45,080 nt of DNA from Alphaproteobacteria bacterium. Lineage in GTDB: Bacteria; Pseudomonadota; Alphaproteobacteria; RF32; CAG-239. Every line of letters begins with the position of its first letter. Positions within the stretch are counted from its first letter, which is position 1. The position numbers and the translations under genes are program-made. A model generated the notes under the pieces. That model made no database searches. It worked only from the letters and a program-made list of their open reading frames with translations, and was not told where the DNA came from. Location: contig JAFSWL010000037.1 of NCBI GenBank assembly GCA_017444525.1, forward strand, positions 1 to 45,080, in the 5' to 3' direction. Of the stretch, positions 16,656 through 25,792 are shown piece after piece.

Positions 16656-17300
16656 TTACATCTGCTTTTCGTATTTCTTTATAAATCCTTCTACATCAAA
16701 AAACATCTTTTCTATATTTTGCAATTTATCGTCATCCCAATTCCACCACTCTATTTCCTGCAGTTTCTCAATAATATCAGGAGCAAAACGATATTTAACC
16801 ACACGTGCCGGCACCCCTACCGCAATTGCATAAGGCGGGATATCTTTATTGAGCACCGCGCCGGCGCCGATGACTGCTCCGTTTCCGATGCTAACGCCAT
16901 CTAATATACAAACATTCATACCAATGAAAACATCGTTTCCGATGGTAATTGGTTTACGCTCGACAATCTTGTTTTCTGCAGAATAAGTCATTCCATTTTG
17001 TTTCTTGTTTGAATAAAAACAGGGAGCAGAAGAAATTCAGTTTGTTGGATGAATACCATAACCGCAAATAAAATTCGGACCTATGGAACAAAACTTACCT
17101 ATTTTAGACATTGATATACATGAATTCTTTGCAACATATGTACCCTTACCTATATCAACGTCGGAATCAATATAGTATGGTCTATATAATCGTACACCGG
17201 TAAATCTATTATCATCAGGATATAATTCATCCGTACCTTTAATTGTAATTGAAAATAACGGGATAATACCGAATATCTTAAATTTGACTTTTCTTTTCAT
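16656..17300 (-). pseudogene. Hexapeptide-repeat acetyltransferase (CatB/Vat type) interrupted by TGA
   Basis: Two open stretches (17300-17037 and 16991-16656) are in the same frame and together form one left-handed beta-helix acyltransferase of about 213 residues. The first part ends YGIHPTN, then TGA, and the frame resumes [15 protein letters not shown] before [13 protein letters not shown] and [18 protein letters not shown]. Relatives often carry a tryptophan or other residue after HPTN, so a TGG to TGA change is the simplest lesion. The start is chosen at 17300 for its GGAAGG site. A single point mutation or error would restore it. The likely role was acetylation in surface polysaccharide synthesis. 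Confidence 0.75.
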
Positions 17301-17371
17301 TAAACACCTTCCCAAGCTTTCATTGTATCTATTTCATCTGCAAAAACATATAAAAATCACAATTTGAAACT

Positions 17372-17786
17372 TTACTTTTTAAGTTCGGCGCGAATCGCCG
17401 TTGTCGAGCGTACCGGTAACAAATCTTTCGGTATGCGGTTACTTACAACATAACGTACACCCAACCCTTCAACAAAAGCTCTTTTTTCCGGACTGTCACC
17501 ATCAGAATTAACAAAGAAAAATCCGGCTTTATCCGTTTGAGTTCCTCGGCAAAATCCAATTTGCCGGAACCGCGCGCCACAAACGCCTGATGCACAAATT
17601 TTATGGACGAAACCATATACAAACGCTCGTCTTCGTTATACAGAGTCGGGCGATGTTTGAGTTCTTCAACGGTTTTATCGGAACCGATGGAACACATAAA
17701 TCGCCGTATTGCGCAGCCTCTTCAAAAATGCGAATATGTCCGCTGTGCAACACATCAAAACAACCTGAAACAAAAACTTTAGTCAT
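17372..17786 (-). pseudogene. RfaE2/TagD-type nucleotidyltransferase with two frameshifts
   Basis: The sequence starts MTKVFVSGCFDVLHSGHIRIFEEA, with the nucleotidyltransferase HxGH motif (HSGH). After YGDL the frame changes, continuing IGSDKTVEELKHRPTLYNEDE, and after RIKPDF it changes again to FVNSDGDSPEKRAFVEGLGV and ends RSTTAIRAELKK. Each change equals one missing T in a short T-run, and restoring both gives about 138 residues, normal for the family. It lies just after malQ. Both lesions are in T-runs, so a real inactivation or a sequencing artefact is possible. It would have made a nucleotide-activated sugar or polyol. Confidence 0.75.
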
Positions 17787-17796
17787 TTTATTATCC

Positions 17797-19929
17797 CTAT
17801 TTACCACGGTATTTTTTGATAACTTCAATTGCTCGACTAAAGTCTTGATTGCGCTCATAATCCTCAATTTTTACCGGCAATTTGCGGCGCCAATTCGGGT
17901 GCTTATCTCTATCCGTCCCCGGTAGATTTTGCAACACCTCAACCCCGAAAATATCCTCTAACTGTGCCAAATAAACCGCACTTGCAGACGAGGCCGTGTA
18001 GGCCTCTACCGCTTCCATAATTCCATTTGGATAGCCTTCGCCATATAAACAATCACCCTGCCGCGGTTTATCCGCCGGCCAAACTCCGGCCCAATCAAGT
18101 GCCGCCAGCAGACGTCGACGCTCATCTTCTCGCCCTTTATATTGATTTTGCCGCTCCTTATCGTCAAGCATTTTAAGGTGATACATAGTTTCTATATCAT
18201 AGCCGAACCAACGCATTTTAAGCGGTGCCATATCGTGAGTTCCGACCGAGCAAAACGCATTTTGCGGAAAATCAAACGGAGCCTTAAAATCACCATTGCC
18301 ATTCCAGCGTTCCGCCCACAAAACACTCAGCGAATAAATGCCGCGTTCATGAATTTTATCGATGAATCCGTCAGGTACATTACCAATACTTTCACCAACC
18401 ACCATACATTTATTGAGATAGCTCTCCAACGTCACAATGCCGAGCATATCATCAAAATTATAATACACATAGGTACCGTTTTCCGCCTTATCCGGAATAA
18501 TATAGAGACGCATCAAGCTCATTACATGATCTATGCGCAGTGCTCCCGCCCCTTGCATTGCCGCGCGCAGAATTTTGATAAACGGCATATAGGCCGCTTC
18601 TTTTAATCGGTACGGATTAAATGCGCCCAAACACCATTTTTGTCCGGTAGGAAAGAATATGTCAGGAGGTGCACCGGCACCGCAATTTTTGATAAATAAA
18701 TCATTACCGCTCCACAATTCGGCGCTGTCTTTACACAACCCAACAGGCAAATCACGATACAATCCGATAGTTAGACCAGAATCTTCAATCGTTTGATAAA
18801 CATTTTGCAATTGTAAATCTGCAATATATTGCATGAATTTAAAAAATAAAATCTCAGACTGATGCTCTTTTTTAAAGGTCGTAACAGCTATTGAATACGG
18901 GCTTTGCAACTCTTTCGGCCATGCTTGCCAACCGCCGTATACTTTATCATGATATGCCGAATAAATGGCTTGATATGTTGCCAGATTATCCAAATCTGTT
19001 CCTGCTGCAGCACAATACTTTGCAAATTTTTTATATTCTTTACTTTGCGGTTTAGTAATAAATTTATTGAATATTTTTTGCAATACGCTTATTTTAAGAT
19101 CATAGGCCAAGCTGTAGTCTATGTCAGCTGTTTGCCGCACCGTCTCAAGAACTGCGGTATCAACATATTCCGGTTTGTAACCGTTGACTTTTTCCACATC
19201 TATATATATCGGATTCAAAAACAAGCGGCTGATAGAAGAATACGGACTGGCATTTTCCGGATAGTCGTGAAACAAAACATTCAGCGGATTTACCCCTATG
19301 ACATCAGCACCTATTTTTCCACACATTTTTGCAAAATCAGCCAAATCGGTAAAATCGCCCACACCCCAATTACGTGCACTTTTGAACGAATACAATTGTA
19401 CAGCAAATCCCCATGGTCTGCGATTTTGTAAAACTTCCGGAACATAGCATTTATCAGGCGTTACCGCCAACACAGAACGTGAAATATTGTTGTTTGCGCT
19501 GAGTTCTATCTCGTAATACTGCGGAGGCAATTCCGAGAGAATTTCAAAATTCATGTGTGCATATTCACGATGTCCGCTGCGATGTACGGAAACAATTTCA
19601 GAAGTATAATCAACTTTAAGCGGTTTACCGTTATGTAAAACCCGCAAAGACAAATTATCTACATTTTTGATGTCGAGCACTGCACTAAAGGTCTTGCTCT
19701 CGGCGCGTACAACATAAATCGGCTCCAATACATATTGTCGACGTTTGTTTTCTATTTTTTGCAGCAACTGCTCACTGTCCGCTTTACCCTTAAGCGAATA
19801 ACCGAGATAATTTATCATCTGCTGTAAAGTTTCATCATCTACGGTATAAGTTTTATGATTTTGAGCGGCATCGCTGAACGTTTTGGCTATCCCTATTTTT
19901 TGCAATAATTCATTCCAACAGTCCGTCAT
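17797..19929 (-). CDS. malQ: 4-alpha-glucanotransferase MalQ (GH77)
   Basis: The 710-residue protein has a GH77 core after an N-terminal extension. Typical segments are NWGVGDFTDLADF, GLYRDLPVG, ALRIDHVMSLMRLY (catalytic aspartate) and VGESIGNVPD (acid/base glutamate), and FCSVGTHDMAPLKMRWFGYD near the end. It transfers maltosyl or longer glucan chains and would rework the linear products left by debranching. It follows glgX by 4 bp and is the last intact gene of the glgB-glgX-malQ operon. Length is that of bacterial two-domain MalQ. Confidence 0.93.
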   Translation of the reverse strand: MTDCWNELLQKIGIAKTFSDAAQNHKTYTVDDETLQQMINYLGYSLKGKADSEQLLQKIENKRRQYVLEPIYVVRAESKTFSAVLDIKNVDNLSLRVLHNGKPLKVDYTSEIVSVHRSGHREYAHMNFEILSELPPQYYEIELSANNNISRSVLAVTPDKCYVPEVLQNRRPWGFAVQLYSFKSARNWGVGDFTDLADFAKMCGKIGADVIGVNPLNVLFHDYPENASPYSSISRLFLNPIYIDVEKVNGYKPEYVDTAVLETVRQTADIDYSLAYDLKISVLQKIFNKFITKPQSKEYKKFAKYCAAAGTDLDNLATYQAIYSAYHDKVYGGWQAWPKELQSPYSIAVTTFKKEHQSEILFFKFMQYIADLQLQNVYQTIEDSGLTIGLYRDLPVGLCKDSAELWSGNDLFIKNCGAGAPPDIFFPTGQKWCLGAFNPYRLKEAAYMPFIKILRAAMQGAGALRIDHVMSLMRLYIIPDKAENGTYVYYNFDDMLGIVTLESYLNKCMVVGESIGNVPDGFIDKIHERGIYSLSVLWAERWNGNGDFKAPFDFPQNAFCSVGTHDMAPLKMRWFGYDIETMYHLKMLDDKERQNQYKGREDERRRLLAALDWAGVWPADKPRQGDCLYGEGYPNGIMEAVEAYTASSASAVYLAQLEDIFGVEVLQNLPGTDRDKHPNWRRKLPVKIEDYERNQDFSRAIEVIKKYRGK

Positions 19930-19933
19930 ATTT

Positions 19934-22018
19934 TTACTCCGGTTTTACTATTTCCAAAACAACTACGCTCCAAGCCGGCACCATAAATTCTTTATCGGTT
20001 TTAATTATTGAGCCGCTTATTTCATCAGCACTGTCCAGCACAACCTTAACCTGCATATTTTTACAAAATGACGGTAGACGCCACTGCCTCGAAAATTCAT
20101 TGGCATTGCATATCATCATATACGAACATTTTTCATGATACACAAAACATGAAATACTGCGCCGGTTTTCCACATACCAATCCGTGCTTTCAAATTCGTT
20201 GCCGTCGCTTTTCAGCCACATCATATCCTTGATTTTGTAGCGTGCATACTTTTCAACAATGCGCCCGTCAAAAAACTTGATTCGCTTAAATATATTCATT
20301 TTGCGACGCAATTCTATCAGATATTTCACATATTGGGAAATATTTTTATCATCTTCATCGATGGCTTCCCATACAATCCAAGTCAATACATTATCCTGAC
20401 AATACGGATTATTGTTACCGAACTGAGTATTGCCAAATTCATCGCCGGACACCAACATCGGAGTGCCGAATGACATCAAAAGTGTTGCCAACATCGCCTT
20501 TTTGCGCAGAAGCCGATTATATATAATTTCTTTATCCGCGCTTTTGCCTTCTGTTCCGGAATTCCAGCTCCAATTAGCATCGTTACCGTCGCAGTTGTTC
20601 TCACCGTTGGACATATTGTGCTTTTCATTGTAGCTGACTAAATCGGTCAAATTAAAACCGTCGTGTGAAGTAACAAAATTGATACTGCTCCACATATCGC
20701 GATTGGCATATCCGAAAATATCACTCGAACCGGATATACGACTGGCAAACTCTCCAATCTGTTTTTCATCACCGCGCCAAAGACGCCGCACCACATCACG
20801 ATAGCGATCGTTCCATTCTGCCCATCCCGGAGGGTATGCACCGATTTGATAGCCATCCATGGTAGCATCCCAGGGTTCGGCAATAATTTTGCAAGAGCGC
20901 ATACTTTCATCTTGACGCACTGAAAGCAAAAAACCGCTGTCTTGAGTAAATTTACCGCGTACACGGCTCAAACTTGTCGCCAAATCCAAACGAAAACCGT
21001 CAACGTGCATAACATTGTGCCAGTAGCGCAATGAATCCATTACCAGTGTCAACACATACGGATTTTGTAAATTGAACGATGCGCCGCAACCGGTAGTATC
21101 ATAATAAAAACGTTTATTTTCAGCCTGCAAAGTATAATAACTTTCATTATCAATACCGCGATAACACAATGTCGGCCCCATTTGATTACCTTCAATGGTA
21201 TGATTGTAAACGACATCTAAAATAACTTCTTTATTATGCGCGTGCAAAATTTTGACCATTCTCTTAAATTCATCAATATCATTGCCATTCATATATTTGG
21301 CTTCCGGTATAAAATATGAAAGTGTTTCATAGCCCCAATAATTATCAATATACATACCGCCTTTTTCACCGAAAAACGCAAACACCGGCAGTAATTCCAC
21401 AGCCGTTACGCCGAGCCAGTCAAGATAGTCAGTTATACAATCAGCAGCCATTCCGGCAAACTTACCGCGAATTTGCGGCGGAACTTTCGGATGCAGCATA
21501 GTGTAACCACGTACATGCGTTTCGTAGATAACGGTATCTTCAAACGGAATTTGCGGATATTTATCATCTTCCCAATCAAACGTATCTTGCGTAACCACAG
21601 ATTTCGGCACATAAGGTGCACTATCTAAGGTGCTGAATGATAAATCTTTTTGCGGACTGTCGGTATCATAACCAAAAAGTGCTTTATGCCAGATCAATTT
21701 GCCAATGAGTTTTTTTGCATACGGATCTAGCAATAATTTGTTGGGATTGAAACGTTTACCTTCTTGCGGTTTATACGGTCCGTATACTCTATATCCGTAT
21801 ACCTGTTCCGGTTTTATACCTTCCAAATATATATGCCAGATATTGTTATCATTGGTGCTTATAGCAAAACGTTTTTCTTCCTTAGTACCATTGCGGTTAA
21901 ACAAACAAAGCTCCACCTTTTCGGCATTAGCCGAAAACAACGCAAAATTAACGCCTTTACCGTCGAAGGTTGCACCTAAAGGATATGCTCTTCCAGATGA
22001 AATTTTTATCTCCGTCAT
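19934..22018 (-). CDS. glgX: Glycogen debranching enzyme GlgX (GH13)
   Basis: The 694-residue protein has an N-terminal CBM48 (GVNFALFSANAEKVELCLFN) and a GH13 catalytic domain. The nucleophile is in HVDGFRLDLATS, the acid in CKIIAEPWDA and the transition-state aspartate in FVTSHDGFNL. This is the GlgX/isoamylase pattern that cuts alpha-1,6 branches of limit dextrin. It starts 3 bp after glgB stops and is followed by malQ within 4 bp. Motifs are intact. Confidence 0.93.
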   Translation of the reverse strand: MTEIKISSGRAYPLGATFDGKGVNFALFSANAEKVELCLFNRNGTKEEKRFAISTNDNNIWHIYLEGIKPEQVYGYRVYGPYKPQEGKRFNPNKLLLDPYAKKLIGKLIWHKALFGYDTDSPQKDLSFSTLDSAPYVPKSVVTQDTFDWEDDKYPQIPFEDTVIYETHVRGYTMLHPKVPPQIRGKFAGMAADCITDYLDWLGVTAVELLPVFAFFGEKGGMYIDNYWGYETLSYFIPEAKYMNGNDIDEFKRMVKILHAHNKEVILDVVYNHTIEGNQMGPTLCYRGIDNESYYTLQAENKRFYYDTTGCGASFNLQNPYVLTLVMDSLRYWHNVMHVDGFRLDLATSLSRVRGKFTQDSGFLLSVRQDESMRSCKIIAEPWDATMDGYQIGAYPPGWAEWNDRYRDVVRRLWRGDEKQIGEFASRISGSSDIFGYANRDMWSSINFVTSHDGFNLTDLVSYNEKHNMSNGENNCDGNDANWSWNSGTEGKSADKEIIYNRLLRKKAMLATLLMSFGTPMLVSGDEFGNTQFGNNNPYCQDNVLTWIVWEAIDEDDKNISQYVKYLIELRRKMNIFKRIKFFDGRIVEKYARYKIKDMMWLKSDGNEFESTDWYVENRRSISCFVYHEKCSYMMICNANEFSRQWRLPSFCKNMQVKVVLDSADEISGSIIKTDKEFMVPAWSVVVLEIVKPE

Positions 22019-22021
22019 TTT

Positions 22022-24220
22022 TTATCTCATCGGTTTTAAAACAATCGTAGAAAGCGGAGGTAATACCAGTTCAATAGAATAAGGCATATTATTTATGCCG
22101 TAATTCTGCGCCTGCTTCGGTCCTTCATTGCGTACACCACTGCCCCAATAATTTTTATCATCGCTGTTAAAAATTTCCTGATATGCACAAGCCTCACGCA
22201 CTCCGACACGGAAGTTGTGACGCACCACCGGTGTAAAATTACATATCACAATCAAATAATCATCAGGATTGTGTCCTTTACGGAAATACGAGATAACACT
22301 GTCATCGCAATTGGCATAATCAATCCACTCAAAACCGCGCGAGTCGAAATCTTCTTCATAAAGAGGCGCATTACCTTTATACATTAAGTTTAAGTCACGA
22401 ACACAATTTTGCATTCCTTTATACATAGGATACTCAAGCAAATGCCAGCGCAAACTTTCATTAAAGTTCCACTCCCAATCCTGTGCAAATTCGTTGCCCA
22501 TAAACAAAAGTTTTTTACCGGGATGTGTCCACATAAATCCGTAATATGCGCGCAAACTGGCAAACTTTTGCCACTCATCTCCTGGCATTTTAGAAAGCAT
22601 TGAGCCTTTTCCGTGTACCACTTCATCATGAGAAATCGGTAAGATAAAATTTTCATTAAAAGCATACAACAAACCGAATGTCAGCAAGCCGTGATGATAC
22701 TTGCGATGCACCGGTTCATGACTGATATAGTGCAATGTATCATTCATCCATCCCATATTCCATTTAAAGCCGAATCCAAGACCGCCGGCAGAAACCGGAC
22801 GCGATACCATTGGCCAAGCGGTTGATTCTTCGGCGCATGAAAATGAACCTGCCGACTGCGAATAAATCAGTTCATTCATCTTACGTAAAAAGGCAATTGC
22901 TTCCAGATTTTCGTTACCGCCGTATATATTCGGAATCCACTCACCGGCTTTGCGGGAATAATCCAAATACAACATAGAAGCCACCGCATCAACACGCAGG
23001 CCGTCGATATGAAATTCTTTGAGCCAATAAAGCGCGCTCACGCATAAAAAGTTACAAACTTCGGTGCGGCCGAAATTATATATCTTGGTTCCCCAATCTT
23101 TTTGTTCTCCCTTGCGCGGATCGGCATGTTCATATAAGCAAGTGCCGTCAAACTCGGCCAAACCGTGTCCGTCTTTAGGAAAGTGTGCCGGCACCCAATC
23201 CATAATCACGCCGATACCGGCCTGATGGAATTTATCAATCATATAGCGAAAATCATCAGGATTACCGAAGCGTGAAGTCGGCGCAAACAAACCGGTAATC
23301 TGATACCCCCAAGAAGCATCAAGCGGATGTTCACACAGTGGCATAAATTCCACATGAGTGAATCCCATATTGCTGACATACGGCACCAATCTGTCGGCAA
23401 ATTCGCGATAGGTCAAAAACTCGGAGCCGTTATCTCCTTTGCGGCGCCATGAGCCCAAATGCACTTCATAAATTGACATCGGCTTATCATAAATATTATT
23501 GTTTGCGCGATAATTCATCCAGTCGTCATCACTCCAATGATAGTGGTTGATATCAAAAACTATTGAAGCGGTTTTAGGGCGTATTTCCGAAAATGTTGCC
23601 ATCGGATCGGCCTTTTTTAAAATATTGTTTTCTCGAGTCTTGATTTCAAATTTATAATATTCACCTTCAACCAGTCCCGGAATAAAGATATCCCAAACAC
23701 CGCAACTAATATGTTTACGCATAACATTTATACGTCCGTCCCAGTTATTGAAACTGCCGACAACAGATACACGCTTAGCATTAGGTGCCCACACGGCAAA
23801 AGCCACACCTTTAACCCCGTCAATTTCTAGCAAATGAGCTCCGAGTTTTTTATACATTTCACGATGATTGCCTTGAGCAAACAAATAAGCATCAATATCA
23901 CCGATTGTTGCCGGAAATCGATAGATATCCTCAGCTTCATATACGTGTCCTTGGTCATTGGTTATTTTGAATTTGTATTTGAATTCTTCTGTTCTATCAA
24001 AGTTTATCTGGAAGAAACCACGTGCATCAAGTTTAGTCATTTTTCCAAGTGATTTTTTGTTGTCATCAATCACTTCTATTTCATTTGCAAATGGTTGGTA
24101 CGCACGAATAAAGACCTTTTTCGACCCCTTATCACGATGTATGCCAAGCACCGCAAAAACATTTCCGTGATCGCCGTTCACAATAGCATCTATTTCTTCT
24201 TTAGGCAACGTGTTATCCAT
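22022..24220 (-). CDS. glgB: 1,4-alpha-glucan branching enzyme GlgB (GH13_9)
   Basis: The 732-residue protein has two N-terminal CBM48-like domains (NVFAVLGIHRD; GVAFAVWAPNAKRVSVVGSF) and a GH13_9 domain with DWVPAHFP, the nucleophile in HIDGLRVDAVASMLYLDY, the acid in SCAEESTAWP and ILPISHDEVVHGKGSML. It introduces alpha-1,6 branches into glycogen. It is the first gene of the operon with glgX and malQ; glgA, glgC and glgP are not in the window. The upstream intergenic region is AT-rich. Confidence 0.95.
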   Translation of the reverse strand: MDNTLPKEEIDAIVNGDHGNVFAVLGIHRDKGSKKVFIRAYQPFANEIEVIDDNKKSLGKMTKLDARGFFQINFDRTEEFKYKFKITNDQGHVYEAEDIYRFPATIGDIDAYLFAQGNHREMYKKLGAHLLEIDGVKGVAFAVWAPNAKRVSVVGSFNNWDGRINVMRKHISCGVWDIFIPGLVEGEYYKFEIKTRENNILKKADPMATFSEIRPKTASIVFDINHYHWSDDDWMNYRANNNIYDKPMSIYEVHLGSWRRKGDNGSEFLTYREFADRLVPYVSNMGFTHVEFMPLCEHPLDASWGYQITGLFAPTSRFGNPDDFRYMIDKFHQAGIGVIMDWVPAHFPKDGHGLAEFDGTCLYEHADPRKGEQKDWGTKIYNFGRTEVCNFLCVSALYWLKEFHIDGLRVDAVASMLYLDYSRKAGEWIPNIYGGNENLEAIAFLRKMNELIYSQSAGSFSCAEESTAWPMVSRPVSAGGLGFGFKWNMGWMNDTLHYISHEPVHRKYHHGLLTFGLLYAFNENFILPISHDEVVHGKGSMLSKMPGDEWQKFASLRAYYGFMWTHPGKKLLFMGNEFAQDWEWNFNESLRWHLLEYPMYKGMQNCVRDLNLMYKGNAPLYEEDFDSRGFEWIDYANCDDSVISYFRKGHNPDDYLIVICNFTPVVRHNFRVGVREACAYQEIFNSDDKNYWGSGVRNEGPKQAQNYGINNMPYSIELVLPPLSTIVLKPMR

Positions 24221-24435
24221 AATAAACTCCTGTATAATATGACCGAATACTCGGTTCTTGCAACTTTTTGAATTGTTAAAGTGTTTTATACATCTATATC
24301 TTTATATCTATAAAATTGCAAGTGAAATTACACTGAAAAAGAATGGTTGTTATTATAAAATATTTGTGAAAATTTATTTTTAAACCTTAATGAATAATTA
24401 ATTTGCACACCTCTAAAAAATTACATATTAAACTA

Positions 24436-24463
24436 TTGACGCTTGGTAAAAAGTGATTATACT
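24436..24463 (+). promoter_or_regulatory. Sigma-70-type promoter of the DUF2934 gene
   Basis: TTGACG (24436-24441) and TATACT (24458-24463) are separated by 16 bp. Transcription would begin about 35 nt before the ATG at 24508, and a GGAGA site precedes it. Confidence 0.65.
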
Positions 24464-24507
24464 TAAGTATGTAATTTGAACTATTATAAAATTATGGAGA
24501 AATTAAA

Positions 24508-24759
24508 ATGTCTACAAAAACATATAATGAGAACAGCATTCGCGAAGCTGCTTACTATTGTTGGAAAAATGCCGGTTGCCCGAGTGGTCAGGATGAATAT
24601 TTCTGGAATATGGCAATCAATCAATTATACGGCACAACATGCAACAAGTCTACTTCTTGCTCTTGCAAGACTTCTACTTGTTCCACTTCCAGTTCAAGCT
24701 CCAGCAAAAAAAGCAGTACGTCTTCTTCTAAGAAATCAACTACTTCTAGCAAAAAATAA
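24508..24759 (+). CDS. DUF2934 domain protein with Ser/Thr/Lys/Cys-rich tail
   Basis: Residues about 9-40 (SIREAAYYCWKNAGCPSGQD, then EYFWNMAINQL) fit the DUF2934 pattern, a short helical motif common in Proteobacteria with unknown function. The remaining half is low-complexity: alternating cysteine, serine and threonine, then SSSKK blocks ending in lysines. A good promoter, ribosome binding site and terminator frame it as a single-gene unit. The polybasic, serine-rich tail might bind nucleic acid; this is only from composition. Total length 83 residues. Confidence 0.75.
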   Translation: MSTKTYNENSIREAAYYCWKNAGCPSGQDEYFWNMAINQLYGTTCNKSTSCSCKTSTCSTSSSSSSKKSSTSSSKKSTTSSKK

Positions 24760-24792
24760 GAATTAATCGACTTTATAGTGCATTATTTCTGA

Positions 24793-24824
24793 AAATATCT
24801 GCTTAAATCAAAGCAGATATTTTT
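24793..24824 (+). terminator. Terminator after the DUF2934 gene
   Basis: A 12-bp stem (AAATATCTGCTT/AAGCAGATATTT) with a 6-nt loop AAATCA ends in a T-run. It ends the small gene before the repeated RNA-like element. Confidence 0.9.
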
Positions 24825-24848
24825 TATGGGTTGTATTAAACAATTTTG

Positions 24849-25009
24849 TTGATTTTATACGGATGAAAATCACGTTGTGCTCGCTAAGCCTCAGGCTAAT
24901 ATGTCATGGCATCTTCAAATTAAAACGATAATTGGGAGATCCCCTGACAAAACCTTATAGTTGGAAAGAATGTATCCAATATTATGTACTGTACCATAAA
25001 AGCTATGAC
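24849..25009 (+). ncRNA. Candidate structured RNA element, copy A
   Basis: This intergenic stretch matches 44594-44837 in three blocks. The left 40 nt (24849-24888) are 35/40 identical, a 17-nt middle motif (24931-24947) 13/17, and the right 25 nt (24984-25008) 24/25. It can form a hairpin TGATTTT/AAAATCA at the left end and an 8-bp long-range stem GTCATGGC (24903-24910) with GCTATGAC (25002-25009). One pair in that stem is G-U on the plus strand, and substitutions relative to copy B keep the pairing. No protein frame is supported. A terminator follows at 25051. No known RNA family was recognised. Confidence 0.45.
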
Positions 25010-25050
25010 TTTAGAGTTTTCAGTAAAATTATTGAATACACTTTTTTATA

Positions 25051-25092
25051 AAAAAGAAACCTTGAGAGCAATTATTCTCAAGGTTTCTTTTT
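25051..25092. terminator. Long bidirectional terminator
   Basis: A perfect 17-bp stem (25051-25067 with 25076-25092) has T-rich arms on both strands and an 8-nt loop GCAATTAT. It serves the minus-strand lipoprotein gene, whose stop is at 25094, and any plus-strand transcript from copy A. Confidence 0.9.
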
Positions 25093-25093
25093 T

Positions 25094-25702
25094 TTATAAT
25101 GCATCGTTTTTTACCGTGGTTTTAAGCACCATATTAATCTTGCCGGCGGAAGTTTCTTCCTCAAATACCTCCAAAATTAAGCGATAATAAGCCACCACAT
25201 AAGGCGACTGTGTGTTTTCATCGACAGTCAATAACGAGACATCGGCCTTATACGTAAACTTTGGCATACGCACAAGTTCTTTATCGTTGTTATCAATCAC
25301 CGAAAGAGCATTACTCCAAAATGCAATCGGGATATGATATCCGCCGAATGTCATTCTTGTCTGTCCCAGTGCATCGGAAATACGCAGATTACCCTTCTTT
25401 TCTTTCTGTTCGATGAAGACTAATTCATAGCCGTTGCACGGAACTTCACCGACACGGATATCACGCACCGAAGTCCAGATTGTATCTGTCAATGCCAAAG
25501 TGTCTTTAGCCGCACGAATCATATCCAAGGTAAGTTCCTGAACCTTGCCGGAGGGAAGCGTAATATACGCTGTCGTTCCCTTAACCCTAATGTCATCTAA
25601 GGTTAAGTCATTGCCATACTTTTTCTGCTCCCACCAATCGGTAGTGCAAGATGTCAGCATCGTTCCCAGAACGAGCATAACCCAAAATTTTTTTGTTCTC
25701 AT
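25094..25702 (-). CDS. Hypothetical lipoprotein
   Basis: The 202-residue precursor has a signal peptide and a lipobox at LTSC (about residues 16-19), so the mature protein should be lipid-anchored at Cys19. The remaining domain is rich in beta-type alternation (AYITLPSGKVQELTLDMI) with no recognised family. It ends immediately before a terminator. It is a single gene with its own intergenic region and may be a substrate of the Lol system encoded in this window. Confidence 0.65.
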   Translation of the reverse strand: MRTKKFWVMLVLGTMLTSCTTDWWEQKKYGNDLTLDDIRVKGTTAYITLPSGKVQELTLDMIRAAKDTLALTDTIWTSVRDIRVGEVPCNGYELVFIEQKEKKGNLRISDALGQTRMTFGGYHIPIAFWSNALSVIDNNDKELVRMPKFTYKADVSLLTVDENTQSPYVVAYYRLILEVFEEETSAGKINMVLKTTVKNDAL

Positions 25703-25792
25703 AATTTCTTGATAATTGTTCGTTAAGTATGGTTATAACGTTTTTTGTACAAAAAAGCAAGCATTTTTTACAAAAACATTATGATTAAAGTA

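Noticed and set aside
16656-17300. TGA recoded as tryptophan across the genome
   Set aside because: rpe ends at a TGA that overlaps the next start in the usual ATGA manner, and the other genes do not show in-frame TGA codons.
24849-25009. Retron RNA
   Set aside because: The closing inverted repeats are suggestive, but no reverse transcriptase gene lies near either copy.
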